NCBI GenBank assembly: GCA_045645205.1
Contig: JAZRIJ010000051.1
Span: forward strand, 1 to 49,136
Length of the DNA: 49,136 nt
Direction: 5' to 3'
Source of the DNA: RGIG1995 sp045645205
Lineage (GTDB): Bacteria > Bacillota > Clostridia > Oscillospirales > CAG-272
Shown: positions 7,883 to 16,161 of the stretch, one piece after another
Layout of the letters: each line of letters opens with the position of its first letter
Position numbering within the stretch: position 1 is the stretch's first letter
Made by a program: the position numbers and the translations under genes
The notes under the pieces: generated by a model
The model's input: the letters and a program-made list of their open reading frames with translations, nothing else
Databases searched by the model: none
Told to the model about the DNA's origin: nothing

Positions 7883-8761
7883 ATGAATTTAATGCAGTTG
7901 AAATATTTTAACGCTGTTTGTATCTATGGTACGGTATCTGGAGCGGCAGAGTTCTTACATATAGCGCAGCCTTCAGTATCTAATGCTATAAAAGAACTGG
8001 AGAATGAATTTGGAGTTTTGCTTTTTAAAAGGCAGCATCGCGGAATGGTACTTACATCAGAGGGTGATGTGTTGTACAAAATGAGCCGCAACATACTTGA
8101 AAGTGCGGAAAGTGCGGAAAAAATAATGAGAGATTTGGGGCGTGAAAGGAAAACTCTGAAACTCGGAGTGCCTCCCATGACGGGGGCGCTTATATTACCA
8201 AATATTTATCGGGATTTTCTTGCAAAAAATGAAAATATAACCCTTGAAATAATAGAATGCGGTAGACAAGAAATGAACCGTAAAATATGGGATGATCAGC
8301 TTGATATGGCTTTTATATCCCATAATCAGCAAATAGATCCCGCTCTGGCTTCAGTGTTGGTAGGAAGGCTTGAAATAGTATGCGGAACAACAAAAGACAA
8401 CCGCCTTGCGAGTATGGATGATATATCTCCTTTTGAATTGTGCGAAACTCCGCTTGTTATGCTTGAGGATGGTTTTTTTCAAACATCTGAGATAAAAAGA
8501 TGGTTTGCAAAAGAGGGGATTGAGCCTAATGTAATTATGCACACTGCACAGTTGTCTACTATGCTCAGTATTATATCCAGTGATACGGCGGCTGGTTTTA
8601 TTTTTAAAAAACTTATAGAAAAAAATTCCGAGCTAATTTCTGTATCTATAACTCCGCCAATTTCTGTTAATATAAGCCTTGTTTGGAAAAAAGATAAATA
8701 TCTTTTTAGCAGTATGAGGAAATTCAAAGATTTTGTAATTGGAAATAATCTGTTTGAGTAA
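7883..8761 (+). CDS. LysR-family transcriptional regulator
   Basis: A 292-aa regulator of standard length. Residues 1-60 form the LysR winged helix-turn-helix (LMQLKYFNAVC, GAAEFLHIAQPSVSNAIKELE), and the remainder resembles the two-lobe periplasmic-binding-like effector domain. GAGGTGA sits 7 bases before the ATG. It is divergent from the tartrate-type dehydrogenase operon and, by the usual rule for this family, likely controls that operon and itself in response to the pathway substrate. The effector is unknown. Confidence 0.93.
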   Translation: MNLMQLKYFNAVCIYGTVSGAAEFLHIAQPSVSNAIKELENEFGVLLFKRQHRGMVLTSEGDVLYKMSRNILESAESAEKIMRDLGRERKTLKLGVPPMTGALILPNIYRDFLAKNENITLEIIECGRQEMNRKIWDDQLDMAFISHNQQIDPALASVLVGRLEIVCGTTKDNRLASMDDISPFELCETPLVMLEDGFFQTSEIKRWFAKEGIEPNVIMHTAQLSTMLSIISSDTAAGFIFKKLIEKNSELISVSITPPISVNISLVWKKDKYLFSSMRKFKDFVIGNNLFE

Positions 8762-8802
8762 AAAATTCTATAAAAGAAATAACATATCTTTAATGTTTAA
8801 TA

Positions 8803-8838
8803 AAAAACGCTCGGGTTTTAACTAATTCGAGCGTTTTA
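8803..8838. terminator. Bidirectional terminator between convergent genes
   Basis: AAAACGCTCG and CGAGCGTTTT pair around a 14-base loop, between the LysR gene and the convergent glycosidase-domain gene. Confidence 0.8.
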
Positions 8839-8850
8839 ATTAGAGGGTAT

Positions 8851-10086
8851 TTATTTTACTACAAAACCTGCAGGAAGTCTCCATGAAGAGTTTGCGTTAT
8901 AGAAAGTGACGCTTGTCATAAGAAATTCTCCGTCATAGTACATACACGAAGAGCTTCCTCCGTCAAGGTTTGCGGCATTGACAGCGCCATAATCCCGCAT
9001 TACTTCAATAAGGTCTGATGCGGATGCGCCAAGATGCCCGTTTTTACCTCTGCCGTCTGTTACAAACATAAGAACAGCGCCGTCAGCTCTCTGACCTATT
9101 GCAGTCCTTGGGTTCAATCCGCTTCCCATACCGTTCATTTCACGGACTTCGTCGTTGATTATAAGCTGAACAAAGTGATTGTTCGCATCTGATGCTTCAT
9201 CCTGAAAGGTTACAGCATCTCGTATCTTTTTTTCTTTAACAAGTTGTTCAACCTGTTCGGCTGACATATCAGACACATCAATTATCTGGAGAATATTATT
9301 TTCTGTAAATCCTACAAGTACAAGGCCGGGCCATTGCCAAGGTTTATTGAATTGAATCTCTCCGTTTGAAACAATAACACCGTAGGGGGTACCGCCGGTA
9401 TTGTTATATGAGTTATAGAGACCGCCGTTGATACCTGCAACAGCGTTATTGTTTTCTACAAGCTCGTCAAGAGTAACTCCCACATCACGCCATGGATATA
9501 TGGTTGCAAGGCTTACACGGGAGGGGTCTTTTACTATCATCATTGTTCCGTAATAGGTAGAGCCTGAAACTTCATGAATCTCTATTGGAGCAGATTCATC
9601 ACTGGAGATGTTGTTATTTTTCTCTTCGTTTACAGTGATGTCTATGTCAAGCTTGCCCGTTGTTTCTCCACCGCCCATATTTATAAGTCCTTCGTCGACA
9701 TTGGCATCCATATCCTTCATCTTGTTGTTGTCAACAATATTTTGGATAGCGTCAGAGGAGAGATAAAGAGAGGGAATAAATTTGAATGCTCCTGTTTCAA
9801 GAAAGGTTGGAACAGTTATATAAAGAATTTCGGATATTTTGCCTTGCGCCTTTTCGTCTTTTGAAACACGGTTGGTACAAAGCATTCCCAAAGCGCAGTA
9901 AAGAGTAAGCACAACGGCAAAAACAAATGTCATTACAAAAGCAAGTATCTTAAGGATTATTCCGCTGACGGTCTTTTTGGTTGTTGTCTTATGCGGACGG
10001 CGGCGCTTGTGCTGATGAACATTGTTTTGATTATCGGGAGTAAGGGGCGCTTCAAATTTTTTGTTTGGCATATTATTATTCTGCAT
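8851..10086 (-). CDS. Membrane-anchored phosphodiester glycosidase (NAGPA/DUF2233) family protein
   Basis: A 411-aa protein with a basic, His/Arg/Lys-rich cytoplasmic head (to about residue 40), one membrane segment at about 41-68 and an extracellular domain. GINGGLYNS and ANLDGGSSSCMYYDGE near the C-terminus are the signature of the phosphodiester glycosidase/exopolysaccharide-biosynthesis family. Members cleave or process phosphodiester-linked sugars at the cell surface. Its ATG overlaps the stop of the upstream 523-aa gene by 11 bases, with AAGGAG placed about 10 bases before it, so the two are translationally coupled. A role in wall or capsule polymer maturation is likely but the substrate is unknown. 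Confidence 0.85.
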   Translation of the reverse strand: MQNNNMPNKKFEAPLTPDNQNNVHQHKRRRPHKTTTKKTVSGIILKILAFVMTFVFAVVLTLYCALGMLCTNRVSKDEKAQGKISEILYITVPTFLETGAFKFIPSLYLSSDAIQNIVDNNKMKDMDANVDEGLINMGGGETTGKLDIDITVNEEKNNNISSDESAPIEIHEVSGSTYYGTMMIVKDPSRVSLATIYPWRDVGVTLDELVENNNAVAGINGGLYNSYNNTGGTPYGVIVSNGEIQFNKPWQWPGLVLVGFTENNILQIIDVSDMSAEQVEQLVKEKKIRDAVTFQDEASDANNHFVQLIINDEVREMNGMGSGLNPRTAIGQRADGAVLMFVTDGRGKNGHLGASASDLIEVMRDYGAVNAANLDGGSSSCMYYDGEFLMTSVTFYNANSSWRLPAGFVVK

Positions 10087-11647
10087 TGTTTACTATCTCC
10101 TTCATACCGACAAGCTTCCATGTAGAATTATTTTTTCCGTCATTTGTGTCATCATATTTAACGAAATAGCATCTTTCGTTCATTTCATCGTTAAGTCTTT
10201 TGCCTAAAACTATCATATGCTTAACAAAGCGGATATCAACAGAGAAACAGTTGTCTGTCAGCCACACAAAGTTTGTAACACTTTCTTCCTCAAAAGGCGG
10301 ATTGCCAAGTGAATGTGTACTTGTAAAAGTACGGTCAATACTGGTGTTGTACTTCCATGCAACGTTATACTGATAAGAATTTTTGATAAGGTGCTTGGAA
10401 AGCGAGTTGAAGTTCAAATCGCAGGACATAAACAAGCTCCAATCCTCGAGAACCTTCAATACGTTTACTTCGTTTGCAACCTCGGCAGGTACGGTATCAA
10501 GTTTTGTACCCGAAGATATTCCCGTAAGGTCCTGAACTTTTATTTTCGGGTCATAGGGAACATTGTTTCCATTGCTGTCGGTTATGGTTATTTGTGCATT
10601 GTCCTTTAATACAACTATGTTATACACGGGCAACCTGGGAAGGCCTGAAACAAGGTCTGCAAAGTTCTTGTATTCGGGGTTTGCTGATATCTCCATACAT
10701 GCCTCGGGGACTTCTTCGCCGTCGACCTTCACCGAGCAATTGTCCCCCGTCATAAATGTATAATAAGTAAGGGGGATCGATGATGTCCCGTTGTATTTTG
10801 TGGTATTACCGAAAAGGTCGCTTATAATAACTTCTGCTTTTGTGGCAAGTCGGATCCTGTAATAAAGTCTGCCGTCTTCCAGTGTTTCGCCCGTCTGTTT
10901 TTCTCCGTTTATGTCAACGAAAAGTGAATTGGGGAGGGTGAGCGTATAGAAACAGTTGTCAAATGTTATCTCACCGTTTGCACTGTCGGGCAGTTTAACC
11001 TTTGCCTTGTTACCCTTGGCATCTGTAATGGTTACAGTCGGTAGAGAATAAAGATTTTCAAGGGTAAACAGTGTTTCGCCTTTGTCATTTTTTGTTGCGT
11101 GTTCTTTGGTGAGCGCCGTGCCGTTTACATTGATAAACACATCGGAATTTACCGCAACATCTTCGGGAAGTGTAAGAGTATATGTGTGGCTGATGGGAGC
11201 ATATGAAACAAGTTCATATTTCTGTATGCTGATAATAGCCAGTTTTTGTACAGCATCGCCGTTTTTGCGTAATCTTATTTCTGCAATTGCCGCGCCGTCG
11301 GAAATAACGCTGTATATACAGTCATTATCATTTATCCATTTTTGAGATGAAAATTTGTAATTTCCGTTCAGCTTTTTAACAAATTCGGTTTTCTGGTCGA
11401 TACCTGTCTCAAAAATGGTGCTTTCCATTGACGGAATGCCTTCTTTTGTCCAAAGAGTACCGCTTTCGGCCTCACTCTTTAACAGCTCAACTGCATTTTC
11501 AAGATGTCTTTGAGGATGCTCGTTCTCATAAAGAGTAAGTACCGAGTTAACATATAAAAGAGCTGCCGCAACAAGTATTGCAAGCAATACGGCAAAAATA
11601 ATATAAGCGTATTTAAAAACGCTTTTTCTCTTTCGTGTTTTTACCAT
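10076..11647 (-). CDS. Membrane-anchored extracellular protein with repeated small beta domains
   Basis: A 523-aa protein of unknown function. A basic N-terminus is followed by a membrane segment at about residues 13-33, and the rest is outside the cell. At least three segments of about 75 aa share a pattern starting Y-T-L-T-L-P and then a V/I-x-V-N/D-G-x-x hairpin (near 155, 232 and 295), suggesting tandem beta-sandwich or hairpin domains. The C-terminal 130 residues look like an NTF2-like or SnoaL-like fold, but this is weak. It is coupled by overlap to the NAGPA-family gene, so the two products probably act together at the envelope. Confidence 0.75.
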   Translation of the reverse strand: MVKTRKRKSVFKYAYIIFAVLLAILVAAALLYVNSVLTLYENEHPQRHLENAVELLKSEAESGTLWTKEGIPSMESTIFETGIDQKTEFVKKLNGNYKFSSQKWINDNDCIYSVISDGAAIAEIRLRKNGDAVQKLAIISIQKYELVSYAPISHTYTLTLPEDVAVNSDVFINVNGTALTKEHATKNDKGETLFTLENLYSLPTVTITDAKGNKAKVKLPDSANGEITFDNCFYTLTLPNSLFVDINGEKQTGETLEDGRLYYRIRLATKAEVIISDLFGNTTKYNGTSSIPLTYYTFMTGDNCSVKVDGEEVPEACMEISANPEYKNFADLVSGLPRLPVYNIVVLKDNAQITITDSNGNNVPYDPKIKVQDLTGISSGTKLDTVPAEVANEVNVLKVLEDWSLFMSCDLNFNSLSKHLIKNSYQYNVAWKYNTSIDRTFTSTHSLGNPPFEEESVTNFVWLTDNCFSVDIRFVKHMIVLGKRLNDEMNERCYFVKYDDTNDGKNNSTWKLVGMKEIVNNAE

Positions 11648-11827
11648 TATAAAAAACCTCCTTTTAGAGCTGTCAGTTATTATTTTACTTTATATGACGT
11701 AGATTTACACATATATAAATAATATAACATATTTTTTGGTTTTTAGCAACAGTATTTTCAAGAGTTTTTTGGCACATAAAAGGAAAATGCAAGTTAATTA
11801 AAAGTATGACAAAAAAATAAATGACTC

Positions 11828-11856
11828 TTGCATAATAATTGTTTTCATATTATAAT
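11828..11856 (+). promoter_or_regulatory. Promoter of the transglutaminase-dockerin gene
   Basis: TTGCAT, 17 bases, TATAAT, ending 31 bases before the GTG start. Confidence 0.7.
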
Positions 11857-11887
11857 AGATATATAAATATTAATTTGAGGTGATATT

Positions 11888-13504
11888 GTGGTTGGATTTT
11901 TGAAAAAGAGTATATTGTCAATACTTGTATTTTGTCTTTTTGCATCAATATTAATTTTTGCGCTTTCGGCAGAAATAGATGAAACTGTATCATCTTTAAA
12001 CACAGAAAAAGAAGAAGCTGTTTTTTCTCTGTCGGTAGACAGCGAGCTTTACTACGGCAGAAGTCGGCTTGCAGAAATGGACAATAGTGAAAATCTTCTC
12101 AAAGCCTATGACAAAATTTTTGATGGTGTAGAACAATCAAAAGATAGAGTGATTTTAGGGACATTAGACATTACAGTTGATGAGATTAATATTGTTCTTG
12201 CGGCTTACCGTTTTGATAATCCGCAACATTTTTGGTTTAAAACAGTAGAAATTTGGTGTTATGGGAACACTGTGAATGTGAGTCATGTTGATTTTGCTTA
12301 TATTGATTCTTTAAACACAGTCGAAGTCAAAGAAGAATTTAATAGTGCAGTTCAAGCATTTCTTACCGAAAGCGGTGTAAACTATAATATGTCGGAGTAT
12401 GAAATATCAAAAATACTGCACGATGCCGTTGCAGATCATATAACATATGTTAATACTGAATATTCCCATAATGTTTACGGAGCCTTGATCGAAGGAAAAG
12501 CAGTGTGCGAGGGTTATGCGGAATTATATCAATATCTGCTCTATATTATGGGCATACAGTCCCATATAGTAACAGGAACAGACCTTAATAATCAATCTCA
12601 TGCGTGGAATTTAGTTCGAATTGACGGTGAATATTATCAGACGGACATAACATGGGACGATCAAGGCGAAAGAATATATTATGCCTACTTCAATACTACA
12701 ACCGAGTATATAAAAGAAGACCATATAATCGATAATAACGGCTATCCTATTCCCGAATGTACGGCGACAAATGCTAACTTTTTTAATCATACGTATTACA
12801 ATGGAAAGAATTTTCTAAGCGAACCCTCTGTTAAAAACGCTGTTACTCAATTAAAATATTATGGAACTGCAAGGTTTTTCTATAACGGTAATTCTGAATA
12901 CACTTACAATAACTTCACAAGCTGGGTAAACAATAATATTAGTAATATTGGAGAATCGTTGGGATTAAACGGTTTTTCTTATTCAAAATCAAATCACGGC
13001 AGAGAATTTTGGTTGAAAATTAATGATATTAAAACAACAGAAATTCCTCAAGTTGATTATTTACCCGAACTTGCTGCTGCAATAGTTGATACGGGCTTTA
13101 AAACTGAGATATCGGCGGAAACGGGAGCTATTATGATTTGTCCTTCTCCTTCGGTTGATCAGCCTTTTACTAAAGACAGCGCAGGCGAAATTATAAATAA
13201 TTCCAGAATAAAATTTACTTGTATAAAAGACGATGTAATAGGTACGGGATGTAAAGTATCTATTGGGAATGAAGAAGCATCTATCGTGGTAAAGGGAGAT
13301 ATTGACGGTGACGGATTGATAACTGTGTTTGATGCGATGATGATTAAAAAAGCATATGACGGTGAAAATATGTCTGACCAATTTACAGATGATATGTCAT
13401 TACAAAAATATGCGGCTGATATTGACAATGATAATGCTGCTGAAGAAGATGATGTAAGAAGTATTCTTTCTCACGTTGTCGGAAAAAGCATAAATATGCA
13501 ATAA
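11888..13504 (+). CDS. Secreted transglutaminase-fold protein with C-terminal dockerin
   Basis: A 538-aa protein starting at GTG with GAGGTGAT just upstream. Residues 1-28 are a signal peptide. A transglutaminase-like core holds the Cys of AVCEGYAELYQYLL (about 205), the His of SHAWNLV (about 240) and the Asp of TDITWDD (about 258), the Cys-His-Asp triad of papain-fold hydrolases. The C-terminal 70 residues are a type I dockerin: calcium loops DIDGDGLITVFD and DIDNDNAAEEDD, each followed by a helix. Dockerins bind cohesins, so this enzyme is probably displayed on a scaffold; a cohesin-like domain occurs at 47.6 kb in the same window. It may be a protease or crosslinker of wall or host protein. 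Confidence 0.87.
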   Translation: MVGFLKKSILSILVFCLFASILIFALSAEIDETVSSLNTEKEEAVFSLSVDSELYYGRSRLAEMDNSENLLKAYDKIFDGVEQSKDRVILGTLDITVDEINIVLAAYRFDNPQHFWFKTVEIWCYGNTVNVSHVDFAYIDSLNTVEVKEEFNSAVQAFLTESGVNYNMSEYEISKILHDAVADHITYVNTEYSHNVYGALIEGKAVCEGYAELYQYLLYIMGIQSHIVTGTDLNNQSHAWNLVRIDGEYYQTDITWDDQGERIYYAYFNTTTEYIKEDHIIDNNGYPIPECTATNANFFNHTYYNGKNFLSEPSVKNAVTQLKYYGTARFFYNGNSEYTYNNFTSWVNNNISNIGESLGLNGFSYSKSNHGREFWLKINDIKTTEIPQVDYLPELAAAIVDTGFKTEISAETGAIMICPSPSVDQPFTKDSAGEIINNSRIKFTCIKDDVIGTGCKVSIGNEEASIVVKGDIDGDGLITVFDAMMIKKAYDGENMSDQFTDDMSLQKYAADIDNDNAAEEDDVRSILSHVVGKSINMQ

Positions 13505-13537
13505 AAAAAGAAATATAAGAAAGATACATAGAAAAAC

Positions 13538-13576
13538 AAGCACCTATCGAAAGATTTTTTCGGTAGGTGCTTTTTT
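13538..13576 (+). terminator. Terminator after the dockerin gene
   Basis: AAGCACCTA and TAGGTGCTT pair with a short additional CG stem, followed by a T-run. Confidence 0.85.
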
Positions 13577-13649
13577 AGTTCACGAAAACCAATAGCTAAG
13601 TAGGTGGTTCTAAAGAGGCTTTTGTCGTTGAGTAATTCCGCCGCAGCGG

Positions 13650-13811
13650 AAGCCTTCTCCTGTGGGAGAAGGGGGACCGCTTGCGGTGGATGAGGAGTCA
13701 AAAAAATAATTAGATTAGTCTTTAGAACACCTCATCCGTCTCGGCGACAAAGTATGAGATGAGTGATAAATAGCACCTCGCCTCGACACCTTCTCCCACT
13801 GGAGAAGGCTT
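13650..13811. repeat. MITE-like repeat, 162 bp, with 23-bp terminal inverted repeats
   Basis: The ends 13650-13672 and 13789-13811 are inverted copies differing at one base. Each end is itself near-palindromic (CCTTCTCC paired with GGAGAAGG). The interior has no credible gene. A further palindrome CGCCACATGTGTGGCG lies just outside (13824-13839). This resembles the short, non-autonomous GC-rich repeats scattered in clostridial genomes; I cannot check copy number. It fills the gap between the dockerin gene and the recombinase. Confidence 0.65.
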
Positions 13812-13983
13812 ATGGGAGACATTCGCCACATGTGTGGCGGCGAGCAGTTTTGCAAGTATTGTTTTTATAGTAGGGAGAAATAGTATGATCAAGTTGGTAT
13901 TATATACGAGCATAACTAAGTATGTTTGTATTTTTGTCCTTTATTCGGGGCAATATATATTATATATAAAAAAGGAGGAAACT

Positions 13984-14823
13984 ATGACAAAAACTATTGA
14001 TTGTAAAAGTATTGAAGAATTTGAGAAAAAACTTCGTTCTGATGAAAAAGGGATCAAAACAATTCAGAAATATTTGCGTGATGTTAGGCGGTTTGTATGC
14101 TATGCGGAGGACAGAGAAGTTAACAAGGAGCTGGTTTTGGAATACAAAGAAAAGCTGTCGGGGATATATTCCAAGGTCAGTGCAAATTCCGTAATAGCCG
14201 CAATAAACAAATTTTTGAAGTATATAGGACTTTCGGAATGTTGCGTAAAGCAATATAAAATTCAAAAGAGCATATACTGCTCCGAAGAAAAAGAGCTGAC
14301 AAAGGCGGAATATGAAAGGCTTGTGCGCTGCGCCGAACAAAAAGGTAATGAAAGGTTAAGCCTTATATTGCAGACGATTTGCGGAACGGGAATACGCATA
14401 AGCGAGCTTGATTGTGTTACTGTGGAGGCGGTAAAAAAAGGAGAAGCCTCGGTAAACTGTAAGGGTAAGCTTAGAACGGTCTTTATTGTCAGCAGTCTAA
14501 GAAAAAAGCTTCTCAATTATATAAGAAAAAAGAATATCGAACACGGCGCGGTGTTTGTAACCAAAAGCGGAAAACCGATTTGCCGAAGCAACGTATGGCG
14601 TGAAATGAAAGCTCTGTGTGCCGAAGCAGATGTTTTGCCAACAAAGGTTTTTCCTCACAATCTTCGCCACTTGTTTGCGCGTATTTTCTACAATATAGAA
14701 AAGGATATTGCCAAGCTTGCCGATATTCTCGGACATTCAAGCATTGAAACCACAAGAATATATATAATCGAAACCGGAGAACAGCACAGACGGAAAATGG
14801 AAAGAATGCGCTTAATTATTTAG
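13984..14823 (+). CDS. Tyrosine recombinase, putative DNA invertase of the adjacent switch
   Basis: The ATG at 13984 follows AAAGGAGGAAACT, a strong ribosome binding site, giving 279 aa; a longer frame begins upstream at ATG 13888 or earlier with weaker signals. An N-terminal SAM-like DNA-binding domain (about 10-90) precedes the catalytic domain with Arg138 (GTGIRISEL), a beta-hairpin Lys near 160-162, His225 and Arg228 (HNLRH), His251 (LGHSS) and Tyr260. All catalytic residues are present. It is short, like XerC/D and phase-variation invertases rather than phage integrases. Its stop is only 30 bases from the left arm of a large inverted repeat, which strongly suggests that the repeat is its substrate. 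Confidence 0.9.
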   Translation: MTKTIDCKSIEEFEKKLRSDEKGIKTIQKYLRDVRRFVCYAEDREVNKELVLEYKEKLSGIYSKVSANSVIAAINKFLKYIGLSECCVKQYKIQKSIYCSEEKELTKAEYERLVRCAEQKGNERLSLILQTICGTGIRISELDCVTVEAVKKGEASVNCKGKLRTVFIVSSLRKKLLNYIRKKNIEHGAVFVTKSGKPICRSNVWREMKALCAEADVLPTKVFPHNLRHLFARIFYNIEKDIAKLADILGHSSIETTRIYIIETGEQHRRKMERMRLII

Positions 14824-14853
14824 TAAAATAAAAAAAGACACCGTTTAGTGTCC

Positions 14854-14935
14854 TTATACAACATAATAAGAATTATGTTGTGTAAAAAAGACACCTCCTC
14901 AGTGCCTTGTATAACATAATAAGAATTATGTTGTA
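14854..14935. repeat. Left arm (IRL) of the 82-bp inverted repeat
   Basis: Inverted copy of 15214-15295 with 81 of 82 positions identical. It contains two palindromic cores (14859-14880 and 14912-14933) made of 9-bp arms AACATAAT-type around a central AAGA, spaced 53 bases. Such cores look like tyrosine recombinase crossover sites. Confidence 0.93.
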
Positions 14936-14961
14936 TTTAAAAATGAATAAAGAGGTTTGCT

Positions 14962-14989
14962 TGTATAAACTGTTTATAATGCTCATCAA
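14962..14989 (-). promoter_or_regulatory. Candidate weak promoter facing left within the invertible segment
   Basis: On the minus strand TTGATG, 16 bases, TATACA. In the present orientation it would transcribe antisense into the recombinase gene; after inversion it would face the operon. The match is modest. Confidence 0.35.
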
Positions 14990-15025
14990 TAGAGTTTAAA
15001 AAAACCTATTTATGTGAAAAAAACG

Positions 15026-15098
15026 GCATAACAATAAAACCCTTCGTTGTTTTTTTACAAAAAACATTAGCGAAAGGTCATTTTGTTATGCTTTTTTT
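15026..15098. terminator. Bidirectional terminator-like hairpin inside the invertible segment
   Basis: GCATAACAA (15026-15034) pairs with TTGTTATGC (15083-15091), with further inner pairing of ACC/GGT and TTCG/CGAA and a TTGT/ACAA tip. A T7 run follows on the plus strand and an A7 run precedes it, so it can stop transcription either way and insulate the two promoters. Confidence 0.6.
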
Positions 15099-15139
15099 AA
15101 TAAAATTGCAGAAAATCGCTTTAAGTTGCTAAAGTCCTA

Positions 15140-15168
15140 TTGATTTTTTATTTAATAGATGCTATCAT
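15140..15168 (+). promoter_or_regulatory. Invertible promoter facing the SipW/TasA-like operon
   Basis: TTGATT, 17 bases, TATCAT on the plus strand, 46 bases inside the right repeat arm. Transcription would start near 15175, cross the right arm and enter the signal peptidase gene. Confidence 0.7.
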
Positions 15169-15213
15169 ATAGAAAGAATGGGGTAGTTTCCCCAGCATAA
15201 ATATGTAATACCC

Positions 15214-15295
15214 TACAACATAATTCTTATTATGTTATACAAGGCACTGAGGAGGTGTTTTTTTTACACAACATAATTCTTATTATGTTGTATAA
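15214..15295. repeat. Right arm (IRR) of the 82-bp inverted repeat
   Basis: Inverted copy of 14854-14935 with a single mismatch. Cores lie at 15216-15237 and 15269-15290. The arm also carries GAGGAGGTG; this looks like a ribosome binding site but no well-placed start codon follows it. Confidence 0.93.
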
Positions 15296-15374
15296 AAAGG
15301 CACTTTCCCAATGGTTTCTGAAAAAGCAAAACTGCTTGTTCGGAGACAGAATAGAAAGAGAAAGGAAGATATTA

Positions 15375-16106
15375 TTGAAAAAAGCGTTAAGTATTATCAA
15401 GACAACGATGGTATGGCTTATTGTTGCGCTGGCGGTATTTATGATGATATTCACCGTAATATCGGTTACCACATTTAACCGTAATGACCGTGATTTATTT
15501 GGCTATAAAGCCTATATCGTCAATACCGATTCAATGGCGGCAACAGATTTTAGCGCAGGAGACCTGATTTTTGTAAAAGAGGTTAATGCATCGACACTGC
15601 AAGAGGGAGATATTATAACATTTATATCGCAGGATACCGACAGCTTCGGAGAGACAATAACCCATAAAATCAGAAAGCGTACCACAGATGCAGAGGGCAA
15701 TCCCGGTTTTATTACCTACGGTACAACAACGGGCATTGATGATGACATTGTGGTTACATATCCCTACATCTTGGGAAAATATGAGACACATGTTCGTTTT
15801 GTGGGTACATTTTTCAATTTCTTAAAGACCCCGCAGGGATATATCGTGTGTATCTTTGTACCGTTTATGCTGCTGATAATATATCAAGGAGTGAACTGTA
15901 TCCGCCTATTCCGCCGTTATAAAAAAGAGCAGATGGCAGATATGGAGGCGGAAAGAGCAAAAATAGAGGAAGAAAGGGCAGAAAGCGCAAAAATGATAGC
16001 GGAATTGCAAGCGCTGAAAGCTCAACTTGAAGCTAAGCAGGCAACTGTCTTAGAAAATATAACAGAAGAAGCAAAAGAACCGGTGAAAACAGAACGAGAA
16101 GCATAA
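15375..16106 (+). CDS. SipW-type signal peptidase I with C-terminal coiled coil
   Basis: Removes signal peptides of the TasA/camelysin class at the membrane. The frame is open from 15255, but the TTG at 15375 has GGAAG 6 bases upstream and is preferred (243 aa); the GTG at 15255 touches its only possible ribosome site. A first membrane segment is at about residues 8-30. The catalytic Ser is in NTDSMAATDFSAGD, and the second catalytic residue is His in ETITHKIR, the Ser-His pair of the ER/SipW class rather than Ser-Lys. A second membrane segment (about 160-182) is followed by 60 charged residues that should form a cytoplasmic coiled coil, unusual for signal peptidases. It is the first gene after the invertible promoter. 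Confidence 0.88.
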   Translation: MKKALSIIKTTMVWLIVALAVFMMIFTVISVTTFNRNDRDLFGYKAYIVNTDSMAATDFSAGDLIFVKEVNASTLQEGDIITFISQDTDSFGETITHKIRKRTTDAEGNPGFITYGTTTGIDDDIVVTYPYILGKYETHVRFVGTFFNFLKTPQGYIVCIFVPFMLLIIYQGVNCIRLFRRYKKEQMADMEAERAKIEEERAESAKMIAELQALKAQLEAKQATVLENITEEAKEPVKTEREA

Positions 16107-16161
16107 AAAGTAAAAAGCAACTCGGTCTGTGTGCCAATTAGGAGAAAGCATACCCAAAAAA

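Larger units (their letters stand above)
14936..15213. other. Invertible promoter segment (278 bp)
   Basis: The segment between the arms has no gene. It holds a rightward promoter close to its right end, a central long hairpin with T-runs on both sides, and a weaker candidate promoter in its left half facing left. Inversion between the arms would swap which promoter faces the signal peptidase operon. In the orientation given here, the better promoter points into the operon, so this copy is read as ON. Confidence 0.85.

Noticed and set aside
15255..15374. GTG at 15255 as the start of the first signal peptidase
   Set aside because: It directly touches its only ribosome site (GGAGG) and lies inside the recombination arm; the TTG at 15375 has correct spacing and begins at the membrane helix typical of the family.
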